Source: UBA6382 sp964596865 (GTDB lineage: Bacteria; Bacteroidota; Bacteroidia; Bacteroidales; Bacteroidaceae). Taken from it: a DNA stretch of 13,516 nt. A program made the position numbers and the translations under genes. Shown here piece after piece: positions 6,008 through 13,516 of the stretch. The stretch's first letter is position 1. Each line of letters opens with the position of its first letter. The notes beneath the pieces were generated by a model that saw only the letters and a program-made list of their open reading frames with translations, had not been told where the DNA came from and did no database searches. The DNA lies in assembly GCA_964596865.1 (NCBI GenBank), contig CAZQVW010000048.1, positions 1 through 13,516 of the forward strand, in the 5' to 3' direction.

Positions 6008-8497
6008 TTAGAAAGGATAGCCGATGGCGAGGTGGAGGGCAAAGCGGTCTGAGAAGCGACCGGTGGAAAAATAGCCGGAATGGTTGGCTGCGGGGTCGTG
6101 GAGGGCGAAACCGAGGTCGAGGCGCACCACAAGAAAATCGAGGTCGTAGCGGAGGCCAGCGCCCGTGCCGAGAGCGAGGTCGGAAAGGAAATGGTTGGCT
6201 TTGAGTGTGCCGCCAGGGCGATTTTCATCGGAGCGGAGAAGCCAGATATTGCCCGTGTCCACAAAAAGGGCGCCGGAGAGCGAGCCGAAGACGGGGAAAC
6301 GAAGTTCCACATTGCCCTCTAATTTTATTTCGCCCGTCTGATCCATATACGAATAGCGGCTACCACGGCTCACAAAGCGCCCGGGGCCAATAGAGCGGAT
6401 GGCGAAAGCGCGGATACTGTTGGCGCCGCCGGAATAGAATTGGTCGCTGTAGGGCACGATGTTGCTATTGCCGTAGGCATAGACCACGCCTCCCATCAAT
6501 CGGGTGACAAGCCGGAGGTCGGTGTCGATTTTGAAATTGTTGTGGAGCTCGGTGGATACTTTTATAAACTGCGCAAAGGGATTATTGAGTATCTCTTTAT
6601 TTTTCTCACTGAAATCGTGCCCCGCGATGGCCCAGACGCCGGAGGTAAGGGCGCCGGCTTCCTTTATGGTGAACTGCCAAGTGAGGGGATTGCGGTGGCG
6701 GCGTCCCTGTGTGTAGGCGTAGGTGTATTCTATGGCGGGCACGAGGCGGTCTTGCATCGACACCTGCAATGAGGGCCTGGCCTGCATGATGGAATCAAAG
6801 CTGTGGGTGGAGCGCAATAGGCGGTTGTAGGTGAGGGAGATGGGCGTGAGCGTGTGGCGCGAGGTGCGCGTCTTCTGCCATGAGTAGGTAAGCGCAGCGC
6901 TGAAGGAAAAGAGATTGTAATATCCCGAACGGTTTAGCCAATCGGCCGAAAGCGAGAAACTGGTGGTGGCGGGGAAACGCAGTTTCCTTTGTTTGGTGAA
7001 GGGGAGGAGCATGCGCGGAATGTCGAGCGAGAGTTGGGTGCCCACTTCATAGGAATTAAAGATAGACGAGCTCTGATCTTTCTCTAATCTGGTCTTCCAT
7101 TCATAGGAACCGAAGACCTTAAACGTGAGCAACTCGGCGGCCTTAAAAGCATTCTTCTTTGTGAGACCGAGGGTGAGCCCGGGGCCTATGCGGTCGGTGT
7201 TTTTCTCTGTTACATTCACCTCAATGTCTGCCGAATAGCGCTTGTCCAACACGGCGGTGAGCAGGACATCAAGGGTGTCGGCGGCGAGGGTGGTGTCGCG
7301 CGGGGTATAGGAGAGGGAAGATTGGGCGAAGATGCCCAGCTCGTTGAGGAGCTGTTCGCTTATTTGCTGTTCGCGATAGCGATAGAGGGAGCCGGGGCGG
7401 TGGAGCACGTTGCGCATCACGGCTTCGGGCTTCACGGGCCATTTGCGCCCGTGGAAGCGATAGGTGCCGTTGGGCATCTGAAAGGCGTTGTCCACGGTAT
7501 CGCCTTTGGCGTTGAGGATAGTGAGGTTAGTGCGCCCTATATGCCATTGGCGCATCACGATGGGCGGCAGGGTGGCGGAGCGCTGCATTCTTAGTTGCAC
7601 CTTATAGGGCTTTTGCACGGTGTCGGCCTTGAAGGTGGCGGCCGAGGCTTGATAGAAATAGTAGCCGCGGTTTCTTAGGAGCGTGGCGATGCGGTTTTGC
7701 TCGTTGGTGAGCGCGGTGGCGGAGAATGGCGTGCCTTTTTTCAGGTAACTGCGTTGCTGGGTGGCGTGTATCAAACTGTCGGCCACCTCGCTAAACCCCA
7801 GATACTCCACCGAATCGATGCGAAAGGGGAGGTCGGTGTGGACATAGTAGTTTACTTTCGCTTTCTTCTTGGTGGAGTCCTTGTATACCACGTCGTAATC
7901 CACACGGCCGCGGAAGAAACCGTAGTTTCTCAACACATTGCCGGCCACTTTTGCGCGGGTTTCGGGATTGGCGGTGGAGATAAGCACTGGCTCACTGCCG
8001 ATACGCTTGTAAAGCCAGTGGCCCAGCCCTTTTTGCGAGGCTCCCCACGCATTATACGCCCAAAGGCCGATGGGCAGGGGCGTGCGCACGTAGGACGACC
8101 CGAAGAAAGCATTGTTTGGCGCGTAGTCCAAGACGCCCTCAACCTCCGTTTGGGCGGGCTCTAAGGCGTCTTTGTTGGTTTTGGCCACTTCCTTGAGCAG
8201 GCGGCGCCTGTCTTTCTCTGTCATGGCGGCGGGCGAGGTGGCAGTGCCCTTGCCTTTCTTTCCCGTGAAGGCGTCCATCACATCCGTGGCCGCGTCAGCG
8301 ATGGCCACGATGACTCCGCTTTCACTATTTACCCCTTTTTTGCCGGCATCACCCTGATCCACGTAGTTCACGGTACCAATACCGGTGTAGAGTGTCTCGC
8401 CCTCGGGCAGGTGGGACGTGGTGGAGCAGGCGACCATCATCAATATAATGGCTACGACCGCTGTGCTTCCAAAAATGGCGGATATAGTATTTTTCAT
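6008..8497 (-). CDS. tamL: TamL, lipoprotein TamA/BamA-family outer-membrane barrel
   Basis: An 829-residue outer-membrane protein of the Omp85/BamA-TamA superfamily. The signal peptide ends MMVAC, with the lipidated Cys at residue 24. A lipidated TamA form is the Bacteroidota TamL type. Residues 46-115 are a charged Gly/Lys-rich stretch. POTRA-like domains lie at about 170-222, 223-306 and 317-420, for example LRNRGYYFY at 274-282. The 16-strand-type barrel runs from about 425 to the end. The loop-6 motif GGANSIRAF is at 690-698 with the conserved Arg696, and the protein ends in an aromatic beta-signal, LAIGYPF. The start is the ATG at 8495-8497. It lies 89 nt after tamB on the same strand with no clear promoter between, so co-transcription is likely. 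It is expected to work with TamB in outer-membrane assembly. The family call is firm; the client set is unknown. Confidence 0.93.
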   Translation of the reverse strand: MKNTISAIFGSTAVVAIILMMVACSTTSHLPEGETLYTGIGTVNYVDQGDAGKKGVNSESGVIVAIADAATDVMDAFTGKKGKGTATSPAAMTEKDRRRLLKEVAKTNKDALEPAQTEVEGVLDYAPNNAFFGSSYVRTPLPIGLWAYNAWGASQKGLGHWLYKRIGSEPVLISTANPETRAKVAGNVLRNYGFFRGRVDYDVVYKDSTKKKAKVNYYVHTDLPFRIDSVEYLGFSEVADSLIHATQQRSYLKKGTPFSATALTNEQNRIATLLRNRGYYFYQASAATFKADTVQKPYKVQLRMQRSATLPPIVMRQWHIGRTNLTILNAKGDTVDNAFQMPNGTYRFHGRKWPVKPEAVMRNVLHRPGSLYRYREQQISEQLLNELGIFAQSSLSYTPRDTTLAADTLDVLLTAVLDKRYSADIEVNVTEKNTDRIGPGLTLGLTKKNAFKAAELLTFKVFGSYEWKTRLEKDQSSSIFNSYEVGTQLSLDIPRMLLPFTKQRKLRFPATTSFSLSADWLNRSGYYNLFSFSAALTYSWQKTRTSRHTLTPISLTYNRLLRSTHSFDSIMQARPSLQVSMQDRLVPAIEYTYAYTQGRRHRNPLTWQFTIKEAGALTSGVWAIAGHDFSEKNKEILNNPFAQFIKVSTELHNNFKIDTDLRLVTRLMGGVVYAYGNSNIVPYSDQFYSGGANSIRAFAIRSIGPGRFVSRGSRYSYMDQTGEIKLEGNVELRFPVFGSLSGALFVDTGNIWLLRSDENRPGGTLKANHFLSDLALGTGAGLRYDLDFLVVRLDLGFALHDPAANHSGYFSTGRFSDRFALHLAIGYPF

Positions 8498-8586
8498 TGT
8501 GGTCTAAATAATAGGGGAATGTGTGTCTGCCTGTTAAAAGTCAGCGGCTTATGCCGCAGGCTGCCCATTTCTTTTGCCGCAAGCGC
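8498..8586 (-). other. tamB-tamL intergenic spacer with small repeat and hairpin
   Basis: The spacer holds a 5-bp hairpin, GCGGC TTAT GCCGC (8544-8557). A 12-bp direct repeat, ATTTCTTTTGCC (8567-8578), recurs at 8589-8600 inside the last codons of tamB. No TAnnTTTG box and no hairpin-plus-T-run is present, so read-through from tamB is expected. Confidence 0.5.
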
Positions 8587-11500
8587 CTATTTCTTTTGCC
8601 TGCGCCAAAGCAGGAGTTCGCTTAGGTTGTCCATCTTGCGGCGAAGGATGTAGCCGGCGCCGGCGGAGGAGTAGTTGCCCTCGAGGGGGTCGTGGGTATC
8701 GTTGTCATAGAACAGTTGTACATAGCGAGTGCCGCCCTTATCCAACCGATACTCCAGCGACACATTATCTATAAAGCTCTGTGAGGAGGACGTGTTGTCG
8801 TCGTTGGCGCCGGTGGTTACCTTGCCGCCGATGACGAAAGTAACCCTGTCGCCCCACAGCTTTTTGGAGAATTGGAATGTGTAGTCTGTCTGGGTGTCGC
8901 CGGAAGCAGTGGTGTTGCCCTCCACGCCTGCACTAATATCGATGGTTTTCAGTGCGCTACCCGCGATATTCTGTATCTCGCTCTCGAGAAATGCGTTCAG
9001 GGCGTTGTTGGCCTTGAATCCCGTCTTGTTTGTGGAGGAGAGATACAGCCCCGTGGCCAGCATAGACACGGCCAAACGACTTTTATTTTCGGCCGACATC
9101 GTGGCAATCTCGTTTTGCACCTCCGAATCCTCGGGCGCTTCTATCAGAAATTCGATGCCCATATTAGAAAGTGTGCGGGTAATGGCCACGCCCACGTTGA
9201 ATTTCACCATTCGGCTGGCTCCACTGTCGTCGGTAACGGAGGCTTTTGTGGTTTCCATGGCAGTAATGTTGAGCGTGGGGTTAGAGACATCGCCATTAAA
9301 CATGATATAGTTTCCTTCGGTGAACTTAAACGTCTTCAGCGGGATAAACGGCAGGGTGTACTTCATTTCTCCGCCAAGGATATTGTAGCGCCCCTGCATA
9401 CTCATGTCGCCGGAGGGGAACATGCGGAAACGCAGATTGCCGCCTCCGTTGCAATCCACATAACTCTTGCCGTCTTCGCTTAAAAGGCAGTGGAGGTGGG
9501 TCTGTTCATCGATGTTGAGCGCAAGGTTTACCACCAGTCCTCCGGTGGGCGGCTCTTCCTCTGTTTTTTCGTCCTCGGTGGCCGAGAAATCCATGAACTC
9601 CACCAGTCCGGAGAACTGGTCGTCCACCTGCAGGGGCGTATCGCGCATGATATAGGTGAAATCTGTCTTGTCCAACACCTTGAGCTGCCCGCCGAGCACC
9701 ATAAATTCGCGGTGGCTCTTCAGGGTGGCGTCCAAATCCACGTAGACTGTGCCGAAGAGCACGGTCTTTTTGGTCTTTTCTGCCTTCACCAATTGATAAT
9801 CCTTGGCCTTGAGCGAGAGGTCTATCTTCATATTTCCGAGGTCGCTCAAATCCACATCACCATTGATGCGGAGCGGGTTGTCGCCGATGGAATAGAAGCG
9901 AATGTCGTCCAGAATGATTTTGCTTTTCTTTATGGCGATGTCCTTGTTTTCCATGCGGAGGTCGAAACCATAGAGTTCGGAATAGGCGTGGATGGAATCG
10001 GGGCTGAGCTTACCGTTGAGAGTGAGGGCCGATGTGGGCCCTTCCACCTTTATCTCTCCGTTGGCCGTGCCGCGCAGCGCCAGAGTGCCATCGGTGCCGA
10101 TAAACGTATTCAATAATGCCACGGGGAATTTTTCCAGAGTGGCGGTGGCGTCCAGAAGTCCGTCGCCCTTATCCCAATAATGGCCCTCCAGCGAGGCCAC
10201 CTGCTCTTCGCCCACCAGAATGTCGGCCACCACATATTGGCCGCCCTGATCGGGCATATAGAATAGCTCCGTGCCCACATCGCCGATGGCGAGCCCCTCA
10301 TATTCCAAGTTGCGTGTCTGGAGTTGGCCCACGGCGGTGAGGGTGGAATCCGTGCGCTGGACGTGCACATCGCCCCCGAGGTAGCCGCCCAACTGGGGAA
10401 CATAGGGGAGCACGCTGGAAAGGTCGTGGAGGTTCACATTGGCCAGAGAAAGAGTGATGTCTTGATTGAGCGAATCGTTTTTGGAGGAGAAGAGCATGAT
10501 ATGCGTCTTGTCGTCGGCCAGCAGATTGATATTCGCATCGAAATAGCCAGCGGAATCTATGGCGAAGTAATTATCTTTGTTTACCTTAAACTGGCGATAG
10601 GCCAGTGTGCTCACCTCCGGAATGAGAGTGAACGAGACACCCCCGTGGCCGTCTAATCTTGCGCGCGTACCGATATTCAATCCCACCTTGCCTTTCTCGT
10701 CGGCAAAATGGGCGAGCACTTGAAATCCGTCTGTGAGCACACTGCCGTCCACTTTGGCCGTGAAGCGGTTGGGATTTTTCTTTGAGGCATTGACCACGCT
10801 GGCGCTTAGCTTCATTCCCTCTTCGTCCTGATAGACGTCCAGTTGGCTTTGTTCCAGCAATACGGCGCCCGTGTGGAAATTGGTGAGGTAGATTTTGGCG
10901 TTGGCGCCCTGTTGCGGCGTAGTGGAGATCCGGCCGTAGATGGAATCGAAGTCAAACCCCTTATAAGCCATATATTGCCTTAAAGGATTTGTCTTTCCTG
11001 CCTGTAGGTGGATATGGAGGTCGGGCAGGAGGGCTTTTAGTGTGTCTTGATTTAATTTCGCGGCCAAAAGGTTGTCCACAAATCCGTTGGCAAAGCGGCT
11101 GAAGCCATCGGTAATCTTATCCAGCGGCCCTGAGGAGCGAGCCATAAGCCGCATATCGCCGGAGGTGAGGCCGATATGGGTGGAATCCGCACTGGTGCCC
11201 AGCATAAACGTGATGTCGCCGCAGGGGTAGCCCATTTGCGAGGTAAACACATTGAGCTGCTCTATATTGCCGCCGATAGCCATCTTGCCTTTTTCGTTGT
11301 AGAATCCTTTTAGGTTGAGCGAGGCCATCAGATGTGTCTGGGCGAGGACGTCGGTGCTGTCCTTGGGCGGAGCGCCGAGCCCAAGGCACAAATCCTGTAT
11401 GTTTCCGGATATGTTTCCATTGATTTCGGTGCCATTCTTTTGGGCTTGCAATTGGATTTGCCCGTTGAGCCACCGGTTTGAGGCGGAGATAGTGGCGTTG

Positions 11501-13314
11501 GCATAGGCATCGCGTATGTTGGCATCTACCATGACGCTATCCAGCGGGATATTCTGCAGGGCGAAGGTCTGGATGTTGGCGTTGGCTTTCAGGTGAGTGC
11601 CGCGCCGGAGGAAATCTGTGCCCCGCCCGTCCACATCAATTTCTCCCGTGAGGGGAGCAAATCCCATTGTGGGCAGGATTTTTTGCAGGGGGAAGGCGTG
11701 GCTTTGGATTTGCCCCTTATAGGTCATTGTCCGGGTCTGTATTTTCCCCGTAAACCTAACGCTACCTCCGTCAAGATAGATAGTGTTTTTGTTTAGGGCG
11801 TAGGCTGGGCCTTGCAGGATGATGTCGCCGCCCAGTCTTAGGCCATCGGGGATATGCACGGTCTGGCGGAGGTCATTGGGGATGAGTGCGCGCAGAACAT
11901 CGGCGTGAGGGAACGCCATATCATAATGCAGACGCCCGCTGCGGTGGTTATCGCTGAGGATTGAGCGCATCTTGCCGCTCATTCTCACCTCCATATCCCC
12001 GGGCAATATCAGTCGGCAATAATCCACTGTCATTTCGCCCATTGTGCCCTCCACGCGGAGGTCGGTCTGGACGGGCTCATTGGGCAGGGCGGCCAAAAGG
12101 GAGGCGGCGTCCTTGTCTAAAAACAAGGCCACATCCTGTTTGCCAACAGTGCCGCTTAATTTGGCGCGGAGAATATTGCGCGAATGCCCTTCTAATGCCG
12201 CAAAGGGGATGTCGGCATCGCCGTGGAGCGAGGAGTAAGGCGTCTGTAGCGTGAGGGCGTCCACTTTCACCCGCGTGGTGTCGTAATGAATTGTGCCCGC
12301 GAGCTTGTCCACCGCCATACCGCTCTTCTCGCGCAAATCCAAGTGGTGGAGGCGCACGTCCAGCCCCTTGTCGTTATATCGTAGGTTGGCCAAGCGCGTA
12401 TCGAATATGGATAAGAAGATATGATTGGCATCGAATCCCTGTTGTGGCTTTATATAAGGTAGGTCGTAGTGCAACTCTTGTGCAGACAGCGACAGGTTGC
12501 CCACACTACAAGCACTGTTTTTCAGATTCACCCCCACTTCCTGCGCGTTCATGGCAAGGATATTCCCGCCCACGCTCATGGAGTCGTGGGGCATCTGCAC
12601 ATAAAATTTTGTGCGCTCCACTTTTGTCTTCCCCACGCGGATTTTCCATTCCACGGGAGCGGACGGCGTGGTGTCTACGGCCGCCGTATCGGATAGGAAG
12701 ACGCGGATGTCAGCGTCCTTGAGCCGTAGGCGCGATACGTCCACCTCCTTTTTCTTCAGGTTGCACACCGCCGGACGGTTGATAGCCAGCAATCGCATAC
12801 GTCCCTCGATACGCGTATCACTGATAAGGCTTCGGGTGTTCACCTGCGCGCGACGGAGCGCAAATCCGTTGAGCTCAATCCGCCCTTTCAATAGCGGGAG
12901 CAACTTCACGTCTAATTCCAGTTGGTCGGCCACCACCACGGTGTCTTTACCGCCGATTGGTTGGAAGTTGGTGACCGCCATCTGCGCATTATATATACTG
13001 TCGCGCAGGGCGCGCACACTATCACCTCCGGAAATAGTACTGTCGTTTAGGGCGTTGGCGGAAACGAGGGTGTCGGGCTCCACGGCCAGCATGCCTTCCG
13101 CCATGAGGTCGAGAGGAAAGGTGAGCGAGAGTTGGTCGATGCTCACCTTCAATCCGGTTTGTTCGCCAATGTAGGCGCACAACCGGTTTTTAGCCCAGTG
13201 TTGCACGGGTGGGAGATAGATTGCTATCATCATCATAAACACCAAGACAATCAAATACATGATTATCTTCAGTGTCCAATTGATTATCTTTCCCGTGAGG
13301 TGGTGTTTCTTCAT
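8587..13314 (-). CDS. tamB: TamB, AsmA-like translocation and assembly module protein
   Basis: A 1575-residue protein. A single N-terminal inner-membrane anchor is at about 11-34, followed by YLPPVQHWAKNRL, then GLKVSIDQLSLTFPL as in AsmA/TamB family starts. The long middle (about 45-1250) is repetitive beta-strand sequence expected to form a hydrophobic groove spanning the periplasm. The C-terminal TamB domain (DUF490) lies at about 1250-1520, with GRYNILGGEMKY near 1310 and FTEGNYIMFNGDVSNPTLNI near 1330-1350. The tail is basic (WRRQKK). The length is within the range for TamB. The start is the ATG at 13312-13314, right after a good promoter box. tamL follows 89 nt downstream, giving the order tamB-tamL. 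It is thought to bridge the inner membrane to the outer-membrane barrel for protein insertion or lipid transport; which of these applies here cannot be seen from sequence. Confidence 0.94.
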   Translation of the reverse strand: MKKHHLTGKIINWTLKIIMYLIVLVFMMMIAIYLPPVQHWAKNRLCAYIGEQTGLKVSIDQLSLTFPLDLMAEGMLAVEPDTLVSANALNDSTISGGDSVRALRDSIYNAQMAVTNFQPIGGKDTVVVADQLELDVKLLPLLKGRIELNGFALRRAQVNTRSLISDTRIEGRMRLLAINRPAVCNLKKKEVDVSRLRLKDADIRVFLSDTAAVDTTPSAPVEWKIRVGKTKVERTKFYVQMPHDSMSVGGNILAMNAQEVGVNLKNSACSVGNLSLSAQELHYDLPYIKPQQGFDANHIFLSIFDTRLANLRYNDKGLDVRLHHLDLREKSGMAVDKLAGTIHYDTTRVKVDALTLQTPYSSLHGDADIPFAALEGHSRNILRAKLSGTVGKQDVALFLDKDAASLLAALPNEPVQTDLRVEGTMGEMTVDYCRLILPGDMEVRMSGKMRSILSDNHRSGRLHYDMAFPHADVLRALIPNDLRQTVHIPDGLRLGGDIILQGPAYALNKNTIYLDGGSVRFTGKIQTRTMTYKGQIQSHAFPLQKILPTMGFAPLTGEIDVDGRGTDFLRRGTHLKANANIQTFALQNIPLDSVMVDANIRDAYANATISASNRWLNGQIQLQAQKNGTEINGNISGNIQDLCLGLGAPPKDSTDVLAQTHLMASLNLKGFYNEKGKMAIGGNIEQLNVFTSQMGYPCGDITFMLGTSADSTHIGLTSGDMRLMARSSGPLDKITDGFSRFANGFVDNLLAAKLNQDTLKALLPDLHIHLQAGKTNPLRQYMAYKGFDFDSIYGRISTTPQQGANAKIYLTNFHTGAVLLEQSQLDVYQDEEGMKLSASVVNASKKNPNRFTAKVDGSVLTDGFQVLAHFADEKGKVGLNIGTRARLDGHGGVSFTLIPEVSTLAYRQFKVNKDNYFAIDSAGYFDANINLLADDKTHIMLFSSKNDSLNQDITLSLANVNLHDLSSVLPYVPQLGGYLGGDVHVQRTDSTLTAVGQLQTRNLEYEGLAIGDVGTELFYMPDQGGQYVVADILVGEEQVASLEGHYWDKGDGLLDATATLEKFPVALLNTFIGTDGTLALRGTANGEIKVEGPTSALTLNGKLSPDSIHAYSELYGFDLRMENKDIAIKKSKIILDDIRFYSIGDNPLRINGDVDLSDLGNMKIDLSLKAKDYQLVKAEKTKKTVLFGTVYVDLDATLKSHREFMVLGGQLKVLDKTDFTYIMRDTPLQVDDQFSGLVEFMDFSATEDEKTEEEPPTGGLVVNLALNIDEQTHLHCLLSEDGKSYVDCNGGGNLRFRMFPSGDMSMQGRYNILGGEMKYTLPFIPLKTFKFTEGNYIMFNGDVSNPTLNITAMETTKASVTDDSGASRMVKFNVGVAITRTLSNMGIEFLIEAPEDSEVQNEIATMSAENKSRLAVSMLATGLYLSSTNKTGFKANNALNAFLESEIQNIAGSALKTIDISAGVEGNTTASGDTQTDYTFQFSKKLWGDRVTFVIGGKVTTGANDDNTSSSQSFIDNVSLEYRLDKGGTRYVQLFYDNDTHDPLEGNYSSAGAGYILRRKMDNLSELLLWRRQKK

Positions 13315-13344
13315 TTTGGCGTAGGTTCAATGCCTTATAAATAG

Positions 13345-13352
13345 CAAAGTTA
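13345..13352 (-). promoter_or_regulatory. Promoter -7 box TAACTTTG for tamB-tamL
   Basis: Minus-strand TAACTTTG matches the TAnnTTTG consensus and lies 30 nt before the tamB ATG, giving a short leader of roughly 20-25 nt. No clear -33 TTTG is seen at the usual distance. Confidence 0.6.
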
Positions 13353-13423
13353 GACAAAATCCACCATTTTCGTTCCTTTTTAGACGCGGATTTGCTTTGC
13401 GTAGGCGTGGAATGAGCCTGCAT

Positions 13424-13470
13424 CGCCGCAAAAACGCCCTGACACCAGCGAAAAATCCCCATTTGCGGCG
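13424..13470. other. Inverted repeat upstream of the tamB promoter
   Basis: CGCCGCAAA at 13424-13432 pairs with TTTGCGGCG at 13462-13470, a perfect 9-bp stem with a 29-nt loop. It ends exactly next to the right arm of the long inverted repeat. No T-run follows on either strand, so it does not look like an intrinsic terminator. It could be an operator or part of the neighbouring repeat element. Confidence 0.5.
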
Positions 13471-13516
13471 ACTTCCAATCGTTTTGACTATCGTTAACAG
13501 TGCTGTAACAATAACT
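13471..13516. repeat. Right arm of the 46-bp inverted repeat
   Basis: This is the inverted partner of 9-54, with 44 of 46 positions matching. It runs exactly to the last base of the window, so its outer limit is not visible. It lies about 157 bp upstream of the tamB start. The same internal dyad is present, reading GTTAACAG TG CTGTAAC on the plus strand. See the left arm for interpretation. Confidence 0.9.

Noticed and set aside
9490..10116. 208-residue plus-strand frame, and similar ones at 8872-9483 and 12611-13174
   Set aside because: All are antisense to tamB, which has a clear full-length family match; they have no domains of their own.
9..13516. The window as a transposon or composite mobile element because of its inverted terminal repeats
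   Set aside because: No transposase, integrase or recombinase is encoded, the cargo is conserved housekeeping genes, and target-site duplications cannot be checked because the window ends at the repeat.

Overview
The window looks like a chromosomal piece of a gut-type Bacteroidales bacterium (Prevotellaceae, Muribaculaceae or a relative). The evidence is the gene families present: a lipoprotein TamA variant (TamL) paired with TamB, a DUF4369-thioredoxin lipoprotein, and a Bacteroidales OmpA/TPR lipoprotein. In addition, TAnnTTTG promoter boxes of the Bacteroidota type sit in front of several transcription units, and Shine-Dalgarno sequences are absent. Coding DNA is moderately GC-rich and the gaps are clearly AT-richer. 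No phage, transposase, CRISPR or toxin-antitoxin genes are visible. The genes are ordinary envelope and housekeeping genes. The unusual material lies in the intergenic DNA.

Layout. 1-459: a repeat-built leader. It starts with one arm (9-54) of a 46-bp inverted repeat whose partner closes the window at 13471-13516. It also contains a 21-bp tandem duplication (81-122) and a set of imperfect direct repeats carrying several promoter-like boxes and a perfect 14-bp palindrome (235-400). 460-2202 and 2225-3232 (+): a two-gene operon of lipoproteins, an OmpA-like/TPR protein followed by a DUF4369-thioredoxin protein that has lost its CXXC motif. 3278-3324: a strong hairpin between convergent genes. 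3471-5207 (-): an AspT/YidE-type transporter with two RCK_C (TrkA_C) domains. 5208-5763: a gene-poor gap with a degenerate array of about 21-bp units (5316-5433), duplicated T-rich repeats and the terminator of the tRNA gene. 5764-5836 (-): initiator tRNA-fMet with its own promoter. 6008-8497 (-) and 8587-13314 (-): tamL and tamB, read from a promoter at about 13345-13352 in the order tamB then tamL. 13315-13516: the tamB upstream region, with a 9-bp-stem hairpin and the right arm of the inverted repeat.

How the genes work together. TamB should span the periplasm from an inner-membrane anchor, and TamL should be the lipidated outer-membrane barrel partner. Together they form the Bacteroidota TAM envelope machine for outer-membrane assembly or lipid traffic. 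The two-lipoprotein operon at the left also acts at the envelope, but its function is unknown. The exchanger and the initiator tRNA are functionally separate units.

I see no complete undescribed system. The best leads are the shared inverted repeat at the two ends, which lies upstream of two diverged transcription units in the same relative orientation, and the recurring spacing of about 21 bp in three separate non-coding repeats.
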